A stretch of DNA of 64,000 nt from contig NC_013720.1 of NCBI RefSeq assembly GCF_000025185.1, positions 2,418,001-2,482,000 on the forward strand. Direction: 5' to 3'. The position numbers and the translations under genes were made by a program. The DNA is from Pirellula staleyi DSM 6068 (GTDB lineage: Bacteria; Planctomycetota; Planctomycetia; Pirellulales; Pirellulaceae). The notes under the pieces were generated by a model, which was not told the DNA's origin, did no database searches, and saw only the letters and a list, made by a program, of their open reading frames with translations. Of this stretch, positions 44,194 to 53,500 are shown one piece after another. The first letter of the stretch is position 1. Each line of letters begins with the position of its first letter.

Positions 44194-45474
44194 ATGACCA
44201 GTCCGGCTCGTTTGATTTTGGGCGAGAAAGAAATCGAACTCCCCGTTGTAGTGGGGACGGAAGATGAGCGTGGCATCGACATTTCGAAGCTGCTGGCGAC
44301 GACTGGTCACATCACAATCGACGACGGCTACGGCAACACCGGCTCGACTCAGTCGGCGATCACCTTTCTCGACGGCGAGAAGGGGATTCTTCGTTATCGC
44401 GGCTATCCGATCGAACAACTGGCGGTGAACTGCGACTTTCTCGACGTCGCCCACCTGCTGATCTTCGGGGAACTCCCCACGGCCAAGCAGAGTGAAGACT
44501 TCCGCCGGATGACGCTGCGGCACACGATGATTCACGAAGAAATGCGTGCCTTCTACGGCGGCTTTCCTCGCGAAGCGCACCCGATGGCCATCCTCTCGAG
44601 CGTGGTGAGCGCCCTCTCGACCTTCTATCAAGATTCGCTCGACCCGAACGATCCACGCCAGGTCGAAGTGTCGATCTATCGACTTTTGGCCAAGCTCCCG
44701 ACCATCGCGGCTTATAGTTATAAGAAGTCGATTGGTCAGCCTTTTGTCTATCCTCAAAATGATTTGAGTTATAGCCAAAACTTCTTGCAAATGATGTTCG
44801 CAACCCCTTGCGAACCTTATGAGGTCGACCCCGATGCGGTCGCCGCTCTCAATCTGCTCTTGATTGTACATGCCGACCACGAACAGAACTGCAGCACCAG
44901 CACGGTGCGCATGGTCGGTTCGTCGAATGCAAACCTGTTTGCCTCGATTTCCGCAGGAATTTCGGCACTTTGGGGCCCGCTGCACGGTGGTGCCAACGAA
45001 GCTTGTGTGCTGATGCTCGAGCGGATTTTGGAAGAAGGTGGCGACGTCAAGAAGTTCGTCAACATGGCGAAAGATAAGAAAAGCAACTTCCGTTTGATGG
45101 GCTTTGGTCATCGCGTTTATAAGAACTACGATCCACGCTGCATTATTATTAAGAAGGCATGTGATAAGGTTCTCTCGAAGCTGAAGATTCGCGACCCGCT
45201 GTTTGATGTGGCCAAGGAACTCGAAGAAGTCGCTTTGAATGATCCTTACTTCATCGAACGAAAGTTGTATCCCAACGTCGACTTCTATAGCGGTGTGATC
45301 TATCGCGCCCTGGGTATCCCAGTGCAGATGTTCACGGTGCTGTTTGCGATGGGCCGTCTGCCAGGCTGGATCGCTCACTGGGTCGAAATGCACAAGAACC
45401 CGAACAAGCGGATCTGCCGCCCTCGCCAGATTTATACCGGTCCTGCTGAACGACCCTTCAAGCAGCCCGAATAG
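44194..45474 (+). CDS. gltA: Citrate synthase
   Basis: 426-residue TCA-cycle enzyme condensing acetyl-CoA and oxaloacetate to citrate. Typical blocks: ITFLDGEKGILRYRGYPIEQLA, LIFGELPT, HPMAILSSVVSALS, the His-containing LLIVHADHEQNCSTSTVRMVG, GPLHGGANEA, MGFGHRVYKNYDPR and the C-terminal NVDFYSGVIYRALGIP, with WIAHWVEM. The length fits bacterial type II (hexameric) citrate synthases. ATG 44194 is chosen because AAAGGAA lies upstream and the family N-terminus begins there; the open frame runs further upstream. Confidence 0.97.
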   Translation: MTSPARLILGEKEIELPVVVGTEDERGIDISKLLATTGHITIDDGYGNTGSTQSAITFLDGEKGILRYRGYPIEQLAVNCDFLDVAHLLIFGELPTAKQSEDFRRMTLRHTMIHEEMRAFYGGFPREAHPMAILSSVVSALSTFYQDSLDPNDPRQVEVSIYRLLAKLPTIAAYSYKKSIGQPFVYPQNDLSYSQNFLQMMFATPCEPYEVDPDAVAALNLLLIVHADHEQNCSTSTVRMVGSSNANLFASISAGISALWGPLHGGANEACVLMLERILEEGGDVKKFVNMAKDKKSNFRLMGFGHRVYKNYDPRCIIIKKACDKVLSKLKIRDPLFDVAKELEEVALNDPYFIERKLYPNVDFYSGVIYRALGIPVQMFTVLFAMGRLPGWIAHWVEMHKNPNKRICRPRQIYTGPAERPFKQPE

Positions 45475-45640
45475 CCCCCACGGAGGGCGGTTGTTAGAGC
45501 CACGCTCGTCAGAAATTGATGCTGGCGGGCGATTTTTGCAGCGGCTCAGCCTGGCGAGCCTCCGTTGCTCAGATGGTGGTTCCCCGCTACACTCCTATGC
45601 TTTCCCAGGTCGGACCTTCGATTCACAAACGGTTCCTACG

Positions 45641-45775
45641 ATGCGCAGTCGTCCCCGCACTAAGTTCAAGCTCGCCACCAATGCCCGTCGTTGCCCCAAG
45701 TGCGGCGCAAAGATCAATAACCAGCGGGTTCGCTGCCGCAAGTGCAGCTCGGCTCTCGGGCGCCCCAAGAAGTAA
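45641..45775 (+). CDS. 44-residue zinc-ribbon-like protein
   Basis: Small basic protein with two CxxC pairs (RRCPKCGAKINNQRVRCRKCSS), a likely zinc ribbon, with an Arg/Lys-rich N-terminus (MRSRPRTKFKLATNA) and C-terminus (ALGRPKK). It may bind RNA or act as a ribosome-associated factor; this is inference. The start is chosen from the basic N-terminus; no good ribosome-binding site was found, and the open frame runs upstream. Low certainty that it is expressed. Confidence 0.55.
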   Translation: MRSRPRTKFKLATNARRCPKCGAKINNQRVRCRKCSSALGRPKK

Positions 45776-46644
45776 GTAGTCGGCGCCGGATGCATCTCCT
45801 CAGCGAGATCTTCTCCGTGATCGGGCGCTCCCCTCTCGCGAGCCCCCTCGATTCTGCAATTTTCCTGCCGACGCTCCAGCTTTCGGTGGGTTTTTCTCTG
45901 CGCTAAGTGTGTCGATGTGCGCGCTTCAGCTACGGTCTTCTTTTCTAGGCTTCTAGGTGTCGTAAGTCATTACTAGTAAATGGCTTGCATCTATTTGTGC
46001 TGCTTTTCGGGGCACGCTCCTCAGCATTCTGCCACAGCTATGTGGCGAGCAGACCACAGGCGATGCGTTTTCGCTGCAGCGGAAATGTGGAGCACTCCGG
46101 AACTTCTGAGGGGCTACAGACGTCCAAGGTAGGTTCGGAACGTCTGGAGCGATGATTTCGCGCACACAGTCGAGCGACACCCATCGCGGGGGTTCAGAAA
46201 AATCGACTATGCCGAGAAGAGGGGCTGACGAGCCTGGGTAACAAGATCCCGGCCGGCAACTGGCAGAGATGCCACCTTCCGGGCATGTGATTTGCCAGAT
46301 ACCCGATGGCGGTTCGCAGTTTGACGGTTGGAAGGCGGGATGATCGTTACGACCGGAAGAGTTGCAGCGGAAACTTTGGGACTGGTGCTAGTGAGGGACG
46401 CGCAATTTTGTTGCAGCGGATGTACCCCTAACTATAATCCGTCTTAAGTGCCCGAAATGCTACCGGTCTAGTGACGTATTCGCTAGTCTCGTCTTACCAA
46501 CAACTTACGGCAAACAATCGCGATCAGGTTGGGCGAGTTTTAGCGTTCAGGCAACAGGCGTGTTCGTGGTGGTGTGGCAATTCTGCCACCAGGAAGAAAA
46601 AAGAAGACCGGGCTATCGGTTTTTGACTCACAAAGGGCTGGTTC
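45776..46644. other. Long intergenic region before the giant surface gene
   Basis: 869 bases with no credible gene. Short inverted repeats occur (GCCACA-gcta-TGTGGC near 46030; TGTGGCA/TGCCACC near 46571-46590). The promoter at 46411-46438 leaves a 5' leader of about 200 bases. Confidence 0.5.
46411..46438 (+). promoter_or_regulatory. Candidate sigma-70 promoter of the giant gene
   Basis: TTGCAG (46411-46416) and a perfect TATAAT (46433-46438), spacer 16 bases. It lies about 200 bases before the ATG at 46645. Confidence 0.6.
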
Positions 46645-49600
46645 ATGACCACTCGGCGTTCGCAGCAAGTGTCGGCAATCAAAAAGAGCAGCAAGTATCG
46701 TCAATTCGCCCGTGATAAGGCGCGTCGGCTGCACCTCGAGCAACTCGAAGATCGTCGGGTGATGGCAACCGCCACTCCGCCAGTCTTTATTCTCCCTAAT
46801 TCGGGCGTACTTCTTAACGAAGGCGATACCCGCAATGTCGCGCCGAAGGATCTCACCTTCCGCTTCAACAGCCTCACTGCTGTCGACCCAAGCACGCTGG
46901 CCAACGGCATTCGTTTGATCCGCAGTGGCGGCGACGGGCTGTTCGGTCAGCCGAACGACCAGGTAATCACCCCCGGGTTTATCGGCATTGGCGATAACTC
47001 GCGCGAAGTGATCATGCGTTTTGCAGACACCCTGCCCGACGATGTCTATCGCATCGAAGTGGTAGGTGCTGGTGTCACCCCGCTCCGCGATACCGCTGGC
47101 AACCCGTTTAACAGCGGCGTGAACTACACGGTCAATTTCAATCTCGACCTCGGTGCCCAGGTCATCGCTGTGGTGCCACAGCCGATCGTTCGAACCGGCA
47201 CCACCCTCACGCAGCGTCGCGATCAGATTGCCGTCTACTTCAACGACGACGATTTGCTGCAAGATGCACTCGCCTCGGGCCGCGCCACCAATCCGCAGCT
47301 CTATCGTTTGTACGCCACGCGCAACACGCTCGATCCGACCGACGATGTCGAGTTCCTGCCGTCGAGCGTGGTCTATAACCCTGCCACCGATTCGGTCACG
47401 CTGACATTCGCCAGCGACATCGATCAACTCCTGACGGGAACGCTCGTCACCAATCAGTTCGAAGATCAAGTGGGTGCTTTCCGTCTCCGTATCGGCACCA
47501 CCGAAACGGCCCGTGGAACAACGCAAACCATTCGTCTGGGGACGGTCGATCCAGGTTCGAGTTTTGCAACCGCCTTGCCGATCGACGGCACACTGGTGGC
47601 TGGCACCCAAGGTGGCAGCGTGGCTTATTCGCAAGCCATTGAAGCTCAGCCGTACAACCTCGACTGGCCAGGTGGTAACGACGAACCAGGTCATCGCGAC
47701 ATCCCCACGCAGGGGCACGTTGCCGACGACGCCAACACCCAAGCGGGCGGTGCTCCGAATGCCGGTGACAACACCGATGGCATCACCACCGTTTACTACA
47801 ACTTCAAGCAGCAGATTGGTGTGATCAATGGCGGCATTGGTGGTAGCCAACCAGCCTTCAACCTGATCTCGGAAAATCAAAAGGCGCGTGCTCGCGAAAT
47901 CTTTGATCTCCTCAGCCGCTATGCCGGTGTACAGTTTGTCGAGTCGGAATCGCAAGGGCTGATTGTCGCCACGGGCGACATGCGCGCGGTCGGCACTCCG
48001 TCCGATGGCGTGGGTGGCACGATCGGCACGTTCGGTCTCAATGCATTCCTCGAACCTGTGGTGCTGCTCGATTCGGCCGAAAGCTGGAACGATCAGATCA
48101 GCACCATTCTCACGACCCTTCCCGGTCAAGAGAGCTGGTTCCAAGAGGCGATGCGCAACATCAACCTCTTCTTGGGTCTCGGCTCCAACGTCGAACTCCC
48201 TGGATTGCAAGCCCAAGGGGCCGATCTCTCGCTGCAAGGTTCGGCGCCACTGCCAGAACCTGTACTGCCAGGTGATGCTGACATTGTCCACTTGCAGCAC
48301 CTCTACCGTCCCGAGAGCAAGGACATCGACCTCTATACGTTCACCGTACCTGCCGGTCAGTCGGGCCTGTTTACGGTAGAAACATTTGCCGAACGTCTCG
48401 CGAACTCGAGCACGCTCGACACGCATGTTGCGATCTACCGCGTGACTCCCACCGGCGAAATCGAAGTCATTGCTCGCAACGACGACTACTTCAGCAAAGA
48501 TTCCTACGTCAACGTCAACCTCACTGCGGGCACCTACTACATCGGTGTTTCGGCCTCGGGTAACGACAAGTACGACGGCGACGTGGTCGATTCCGGCATG
48601 GGTGGAACGACGCAAGGGAAGTACGAAATCAAGTTCGACTTCCGCAAAACTCCTACGGGCACGCTTGTCGATTCGACCGGTGTTGCATTCGACGGCGACA
48701 ACGATGGTTTGCCTGGTGGTGTGCACAACTTCTGGTTCCGCGCTGCATCGCCCATGCCGCAAGGGACCACGGTTGCCAACCGTCCTGCCAACGACGCCAG
48801 CCGCACGATTTTCGTCGACAAGCGTAACACGCAAACCAGCCAAAACGGCTCGATTCAAAATCCCTTCAGCAGCATTCCGAATGCGATTGCCGCCGCACGG
48901 CCGAACGACATCATTCGTATCGTGGGCAACGAAGGGACCGACAACGTCGATGATGGGCTGAACGACGTGCTGGCCTACCGCATCGGTTTCGACACGTTTG
49001 GCAATCCGCTTGCCGACGGTGCCAACCTGCAGGTGCCGAAGGGTGTAACGGTGATGATCGATGCCGGCGCTGTCTTCCAGATGCGTCGTTCGCAAATCAG
49101 CGTCGGTAGCACGGCTCCTTCGGTTTCGTCCGATCGCAGTGGTGGCGCGCTGCAAGTTCTGGGAACTCCGACCGACAACGTCTACTTCACCTCGTACAAC
49201 GAGAATGGCAACGGCAGCATCGGTCTCGACCAGAACCCACTCAGCACAACCCCTGCTGCTGGCGACTGGGGTGGGATCTCGTTCCAAAACGACTTGGATC
49301 GCGCCGACGGCCGATTCAATTTCGAAGATAGCGGTATCTTCCTCAACCACGTGAACAACGCCGACATTCGCTACGGTGGTGGTCAGGTGATCGTCGATTC
49401 GGTCTCGGTGGTGGTAACCCCGATTTTCATCACCGACTCGCGCCCGACGATTTCTTACAACACCATCACGCGCAGCGCCGTGGCGGCAATGTCGGCCAAC
49501 CCCGACAGCTTCGAGGAAACCAACTTCCAGGCGCCTAAGTACTGGACGAGCTACTCCGACGATCAATCGAGCAATCCAGGCATTGCTTCGCGCAGCTTCA

Positions 49601-50502
49601 CGCTCGACTACAGCCGCGTCGGTCCCGACATCCAAGGGAACAAACTCCGCGTGCTCGAAGGCTCGATCGCCTACACCAACACGATCAACGGCCTGTTCAT
49701 TCGCACGGGAACACCCGCTGGTGCCACAACGGAAGAGCTGACCGTTACGGGTCGTTTCGACGACACCGATATCGTCCATATTCTCCAGGAAAACCTGACG
49801 GTTCGTGGTCAAGCAGGTGGCTCGTTCATCGAAGAATCGTTCCCACCAGCTGCCCTGATCATCGCCGCTGAAGAATTCGTTCCAGCGCAGATCTCGAGCG
49901 CGACCCCTGGCTTTACCGCTGGCTCGCAACCTGAATACAAAATCACCTACGTCGATCTGCTCGGCAATGAAGGGGTGGCTTCGGAAACGTTTGTCACCAC
50001 TCAGCCCACGCTCGAGGCTGGTTCCTTCATCCGTCTGACGCAGCTGCCAGTTCCCACCGGCAACTTTGTCGCACGCAATCTCTACCGTCGTGAACTTTCG
50101 ACCGGTCGCTATGTGCTGGTCGATTCGATCCCAGCATCGACCACCGAGTACGTCGATCGCAATGTGCCGCAGCCTGCCGAGAAGTCGTACCTCACCGTGG
50201 CTGCAGCCGACGATACGGTGCTGCCAGACACGACGAATTCGACCATCACGCAATCTGCCGGTGGCACTTATGTCGCGGGGACAACGGTTCGCTACGAACT
50301 CCGCTATGTGAACGCAACAGGACAGGAAGGGCCCCCCCCTCAATCCTGGCGCAGTGATTCCACCAGTTCAGATCCCTGGTGTATTGTTCCCAGCGTTCAC
50401 CGTGACCACCGCCAGCGCTCAAATCACGCTCAGCGGTTTGCCTGTCACGCCGAGCAACCCTTCGTTCGTCGATCCACCGCTCGGCTCAGCGGCTCCGCAT
50501 AA
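46645..50502 (+). CDS. Giant surface protein, N-terminal part (frameshifted)
   Basis: First part of a very large exported protein. Only residues 1 to about 1231 are genuine: after the C-run at 50332-50339 this frame continues with 54 nonsense residues to a stop, while homologous-looking sequence goes on in the next frame. Joined, the protein would have 5181 residues. The N-terminus has the planctomycete export signal (RRLHLEQLEDRRVMA). Two SbsA/Ig-like domains follow (RLIRSGGDGLFGQPNDQVI type). Next is a metalloprotease-like region, 47873-48200, without its zinc motif, then a pre-peptidase C-terminal (PPC) domain at about 48310-48655 (DIDLYTFTVPAGQSGLFTV; AGTYYIGVSASGND) and a parallel-beta-helix entry (SIQNPFSSIPNAIAAARPND). 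Probably surface-attached. Confidence 0.85.
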   Translation: MTTRRSQQVSAIKKSSKYRQFARDKARRLHLEQLEDRRVMATATPPVFILPNSGVLLNEGDTRNVAPKDLTFRFNSLTAVDPSTLANGIRLIRSGGDGLFGQPNDQVITPGFIGIGDNSREVIMRFADTLPDDVYRIEVVGAGVTPLRDTAGNPFNSGVNYTVNFNLDLGAQVIAVVPQPIVRTGTTLTQRRDQIAVYFNDDDLLQDALASGRATNPQLYRLYATRNTLDPTDDVEFLPSSVVYNPATDSVTLTFASDIDQLLTGTLVTNQFEDQVGAFRLRIGTTETARGTTQTIRLGTVDPGSSFATALPIDGTLVAGTQGGSVAYSQAIEAQPYNLDWPGGNDEPGHRDIPTQGHVADDANTQAGGAPNAGDNTDGITTVYYNFKQQIGVINGGIGGSQPAFNLISENQKARAREIFDLLSRYAGVQFVESESQGLIVATGDMRAVGTPSDGVGGTIGTFGLNAFLEPVVLLDSAESWNDQISTILTTLPGQESWFQEAMRNINLFLGLGSNVELPGLQAQGADLSLQGSAPLPEPVLPGDADIVHLQHLYRPESKDIDLYTFTVPAGQSGLFTVETFAERLANSSTLDTHVAIYRVTPTGEIEVIARNDDYFSKDSYVNVNLTAGTYYIGVSASGNDKYDGDVVDSGMGGTTQGKYEIKFDFRKTPTGTLVDSTGVAFDGDNDGLPGGVHNFWFRAASPMPQGTTVANRPANDASRTIFVDKRNTQTSQNGSIQNPFSSIPNAIAAARPNDIIRIVGNEGTDNVDDGLNDVLAYRIGFDTFGNPLADGANLQVPKGVTVMIDAGAVFQMRRSQISVGSTAPSVSSDRSGGALQVLGTPTDNVYFTSYNENGNGSIGLDQNPLSTTPAAGDWGGISFQNDLDRADGRFNFEDSGIFLNHVNNADIRYGGGQVIVDSVSVVVTPIFITDSRPTISYNTITRSAVAAMSANPDSFEETNFQAPKYWTSYSDDQSSNPGIASRSFTLDYSRVGPDIQGNKLRVLEGSIAYTNTINGLFIRTGTPAGATTEELTVTGRFDDTDIVHILQENLTVRGQAGGSFIEESFPPAALIIAAEEFVPAQISSATPGFTAGSQPEYKITYVDLLGNEGVASETFVTTQPTLEAGSFIRLTQLPVPTGNFVARNLYRRELSTGRYVLVDSIPASTTEYVDRNVPQPAEKSYLTVAAADDTVLPDTTNSTITQSAGGTYVAGTTVRYELRYVNATGQEGPPPQSWRSDSTSSDPWCIVPSVHRDHRQRSNHAQRFACHAEQPFVRRSTARLSGSA
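47873..48200 (+). other. Metalloprotease-like region without HExxH
   Basis: QKARAREIFDLLSRYAGVQF, then ES.G..VATGDMRA, matches the planctomycete matrixin-like segment. Where the zinc helix HEIGHLLGLG is expected the sequence is WFQEAMRNINLFLGLG. So the fold may be kept, but the zinc-binding His residues and catalytic Glu are absent. Confidence 0.5.
50331..50340 (+). other. Poly-C frameshift site (G, eight C, T)
   Basis: A run of eight C (50332-50339) preceded by GGG. Reading through in frame gives GQEGPPPQSWRSD and a stop at 50502. With seven C the protein would continue as EGPPLNPGAVIPPVQIPG, in the long downstream frame. It may be a sequencing error, a mutation, or a phase-variable or slippage site. 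Confidence 0.9.
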
Positions 50503-53500
50503 CCTGCGCGTCTATCGCTCGGTCAATGGTGGCAATTTCGAACTGCTCGCCACGCTTCTGCCAGGACAAACGTCGCTCGTCGACACCGGCGCGGCGATTG
50601 CCAACCCGGTTCTGATGGCCGAACCCACAGCTACTGGCACCACGGCACGCCCTCGTCCCGATGCCAACCTGGTTATCGACCCCGCGATTGTGGTGAAGTC
50701 GGACGGTGCCCGCATCGATGTCGGTGTCGGCGCAAGCTTCATTGCCGAAGGTCAAGCGGGACTCGAAGTGGTCCTCACCTCGCTGTCGGATGATCGCTAC
50801 GGTGCCGGTGGCACCTTCGATACCGGCAACGATGGTGGCACCAGCACCTCGTCGGCAGCTCAAGAGGGAGATTGGGCCGGTATCTACTTCTCGCCCGATT
50901 CCAGCGGCAGCATCGACCGCGCTGTGATTGCCTACGGTGGTGGTCTCAACCGCATCGAAGGTAACTTCGCCGGTTTCAACGTCATTGAAATTCGCCAGGC
51001 CGATGTTCGGATCGCGAACAGCGAGTTCGAATTCAACGCCGATGGCACCGGTGGTCAAGCGCCCGCCGATCGCTTTGGTCGTGGCTTCAATGAAGCCGCC
51101 ACGATCTTCGTGCGTGGTGCTCAGCCGGTCATTCTGAACAACGCCGTGCACGACGACGAGTCGGCCTTCATCAACATCAACGTCAATTCGCTCACCAGTG
51201 AACTGATTGTCGACACTGGCCGCCAAACAGGCTTCGTTGGCCGTTTTGCCGGCTATCAAGACAACAACGGTCCTCTCATCCGTGGCAACCGTTTGCAAGA
51301 CAACGGTATCAACGGCATGGTGGTCCGTGGCGCTGTGCTCACCACGGAAGTGGTCTGGGACGACACCGATATCGCCCATGTCCTGTTCGACACCATCGTC
51401 ATTCCCGACCTCCACACCTTTGGTGGTTTGCGACTCGAAAGCTCGGGCACGGAAAGCCTCGTGGTCAAGTCCTCGGGTGCTACCGCTGGCTTCGTGGCGA
51501 CGGGACGTCCGCTCGAAATCGACGACCGTATTGGCGGCGTGATCCATGTCCTCGGTCAGCCTGGCTTCCCGGTCGTGTTGACCTCGTTCAGCGACGATAC
51601 AGCGAGTGCCGGTATCGACTTGCAGGGCAATCCCCAGAACGACACCAATGGCGACGGTCTCGGCTCGGGACTCCTCCCAACCGGTCCCGAAGTAAACAAC
51701 GGCCTCTTGATCGACAACGATGTGGCCATCGGTACCGTCGGTCAGTTTGCTTACAACGTTGGTCCTGCTGGTTCTTCGAATTTTGGTGGTGGTGTGACTG
51801 CTCAAGGGCAGTCGATGCTGTTCGCCAATCAAGATTTCATCTTCGAGTTCCTGAACTACGTCGATGTCGGCAGCGATGGACTGGCGATTGATCTCGCCAC
51901 CTCGACCATCACCCAAGCTCCCACGCTGCTCGCCGACGACTTGGTCGAAAGCCGCGGTACGTTCCAAGGGCAAAATGGTCTGATCACTTGGATCGTGCAG
52001 ACTCGCCTCGACGACGGTGTGGCGACGGTGTTCAACACCATCACGTTCACCAGCACCGCGCCGCTCGGCAACTTGCAATTCATCAACTACCTCGATGAAG
52101 ATGTGCTCGGCATTTCCGACGACGTCCTCTATCGCGTCGGTTCACCAGGACAAGCCGACTTCCGTCTCTTCACCTTGGATGGCCAGGAGAAGATCGGTTT
52201 TGCTCAAGGTGGTATCTACACCGCTGGTCCAGGACTTGTGAATGCTACGTACACCGGCTGGGCCGCTGATGAGTATTCCGATCTGAGCTTCGACATCGAG
52301 ACCACTGGCACCACCTACTCCCCGACCGGAAATGTCGACCTCATCGCCCTGCCGGTAGTGGCCGATCCGGACCTCGGGAACGTGAATGGTCCTGCCGACG
52401 TCACGACCGCCATGGCTTGGACGGTCAACCCCACAGCCACCACTGCCACCATCACCACGTTCCTGGAACTGATTGCACGCAACCCAGTTTCGTCGGGTAC
52501 TGCCGGTGAATGGCAAGGGATTGTCATCGACGAGTACAGCCACGACCGCAACGTCGAGACAGTGCTCGAACAAGAGTCGGCTGTAAGCGACGGCACGGTG
52601 AACAACAGCCCATCGAAGGCCCAGTACCTCGGTGGTTTGGCCTCGGCCGAGAAAAACGGCGACGAAAACCTCCGCCTCGGCTTCACGGTGCATGGTCTCA
52701 TCAATCGTAACGACGACATCGACGTCTACAGCTTCAAGGCACTCCCTGGAACGGAAGTGTGGTTTGATATCGATCGGACTTCGGTCGCTTTCGATGCGGT
52801 GATTGAGCTGGTCGACGAAAACGGCATCGTGCTCGCCCGCTCGAACAACTCGACGGCCGAAAATTCCGGTGCCGAAGCGCTCTTCGGAACAGCTCGCGAC
52901 ATGCAGAAGACCCCTCCTTACCAAGGGCAGGACTTCTACACCACGAACGTCAAAGATCCTGGTATGCGAATCGTGCTGGCTGGTCCTGCCGGACAGCAGA
53001 GCACCTACCACATTCGCATTCGCAGCAACACCACCAACTTGCTCGCCAATCCTCCGATTGCCGGCCAAACCAACGGTGCTTATCAGCTACAAATTCGCCT
53101 GCGTGAAGTGGACGAGTTTGGTGGCAGCACGGTTCGCTACGCCGACATTCGCAACGCTGTGAACGGCATCGCGGTGCTCGGTCAGCCTGCTCACTCGCCA
53201 CTGGCGGGTGAACGAGGGGAAACCACGGCCAACAATAACACGTTTGCCAACGCCCAGAACCTCGGTAACTTGCTCACCAACGATCGTGGCACCCTGTCGG
53301 TCGCCGGTTCGCTCTCGGCTTTCGACGATGTCGACTGGTATCGCATCACGCTCGACAACACACTCCCATCGCAGGCCGCTTTCTGGAATGCGATCTTCGA
53401 TATCGATTACGCCGATGGTTTGGCTCGCCCCAACACCGCACTCTACGTCTTCGATGAACTCGGTCGGTTGATCCTCACTAGCCGCGATTCGAACATTGCG

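Noticed and set aside
46540-50343. 1267-codon open frame antisense to the giant gene
   Set aside because: A shadow caused by codon bias in the sense gene. Low-complexity, no motifs.
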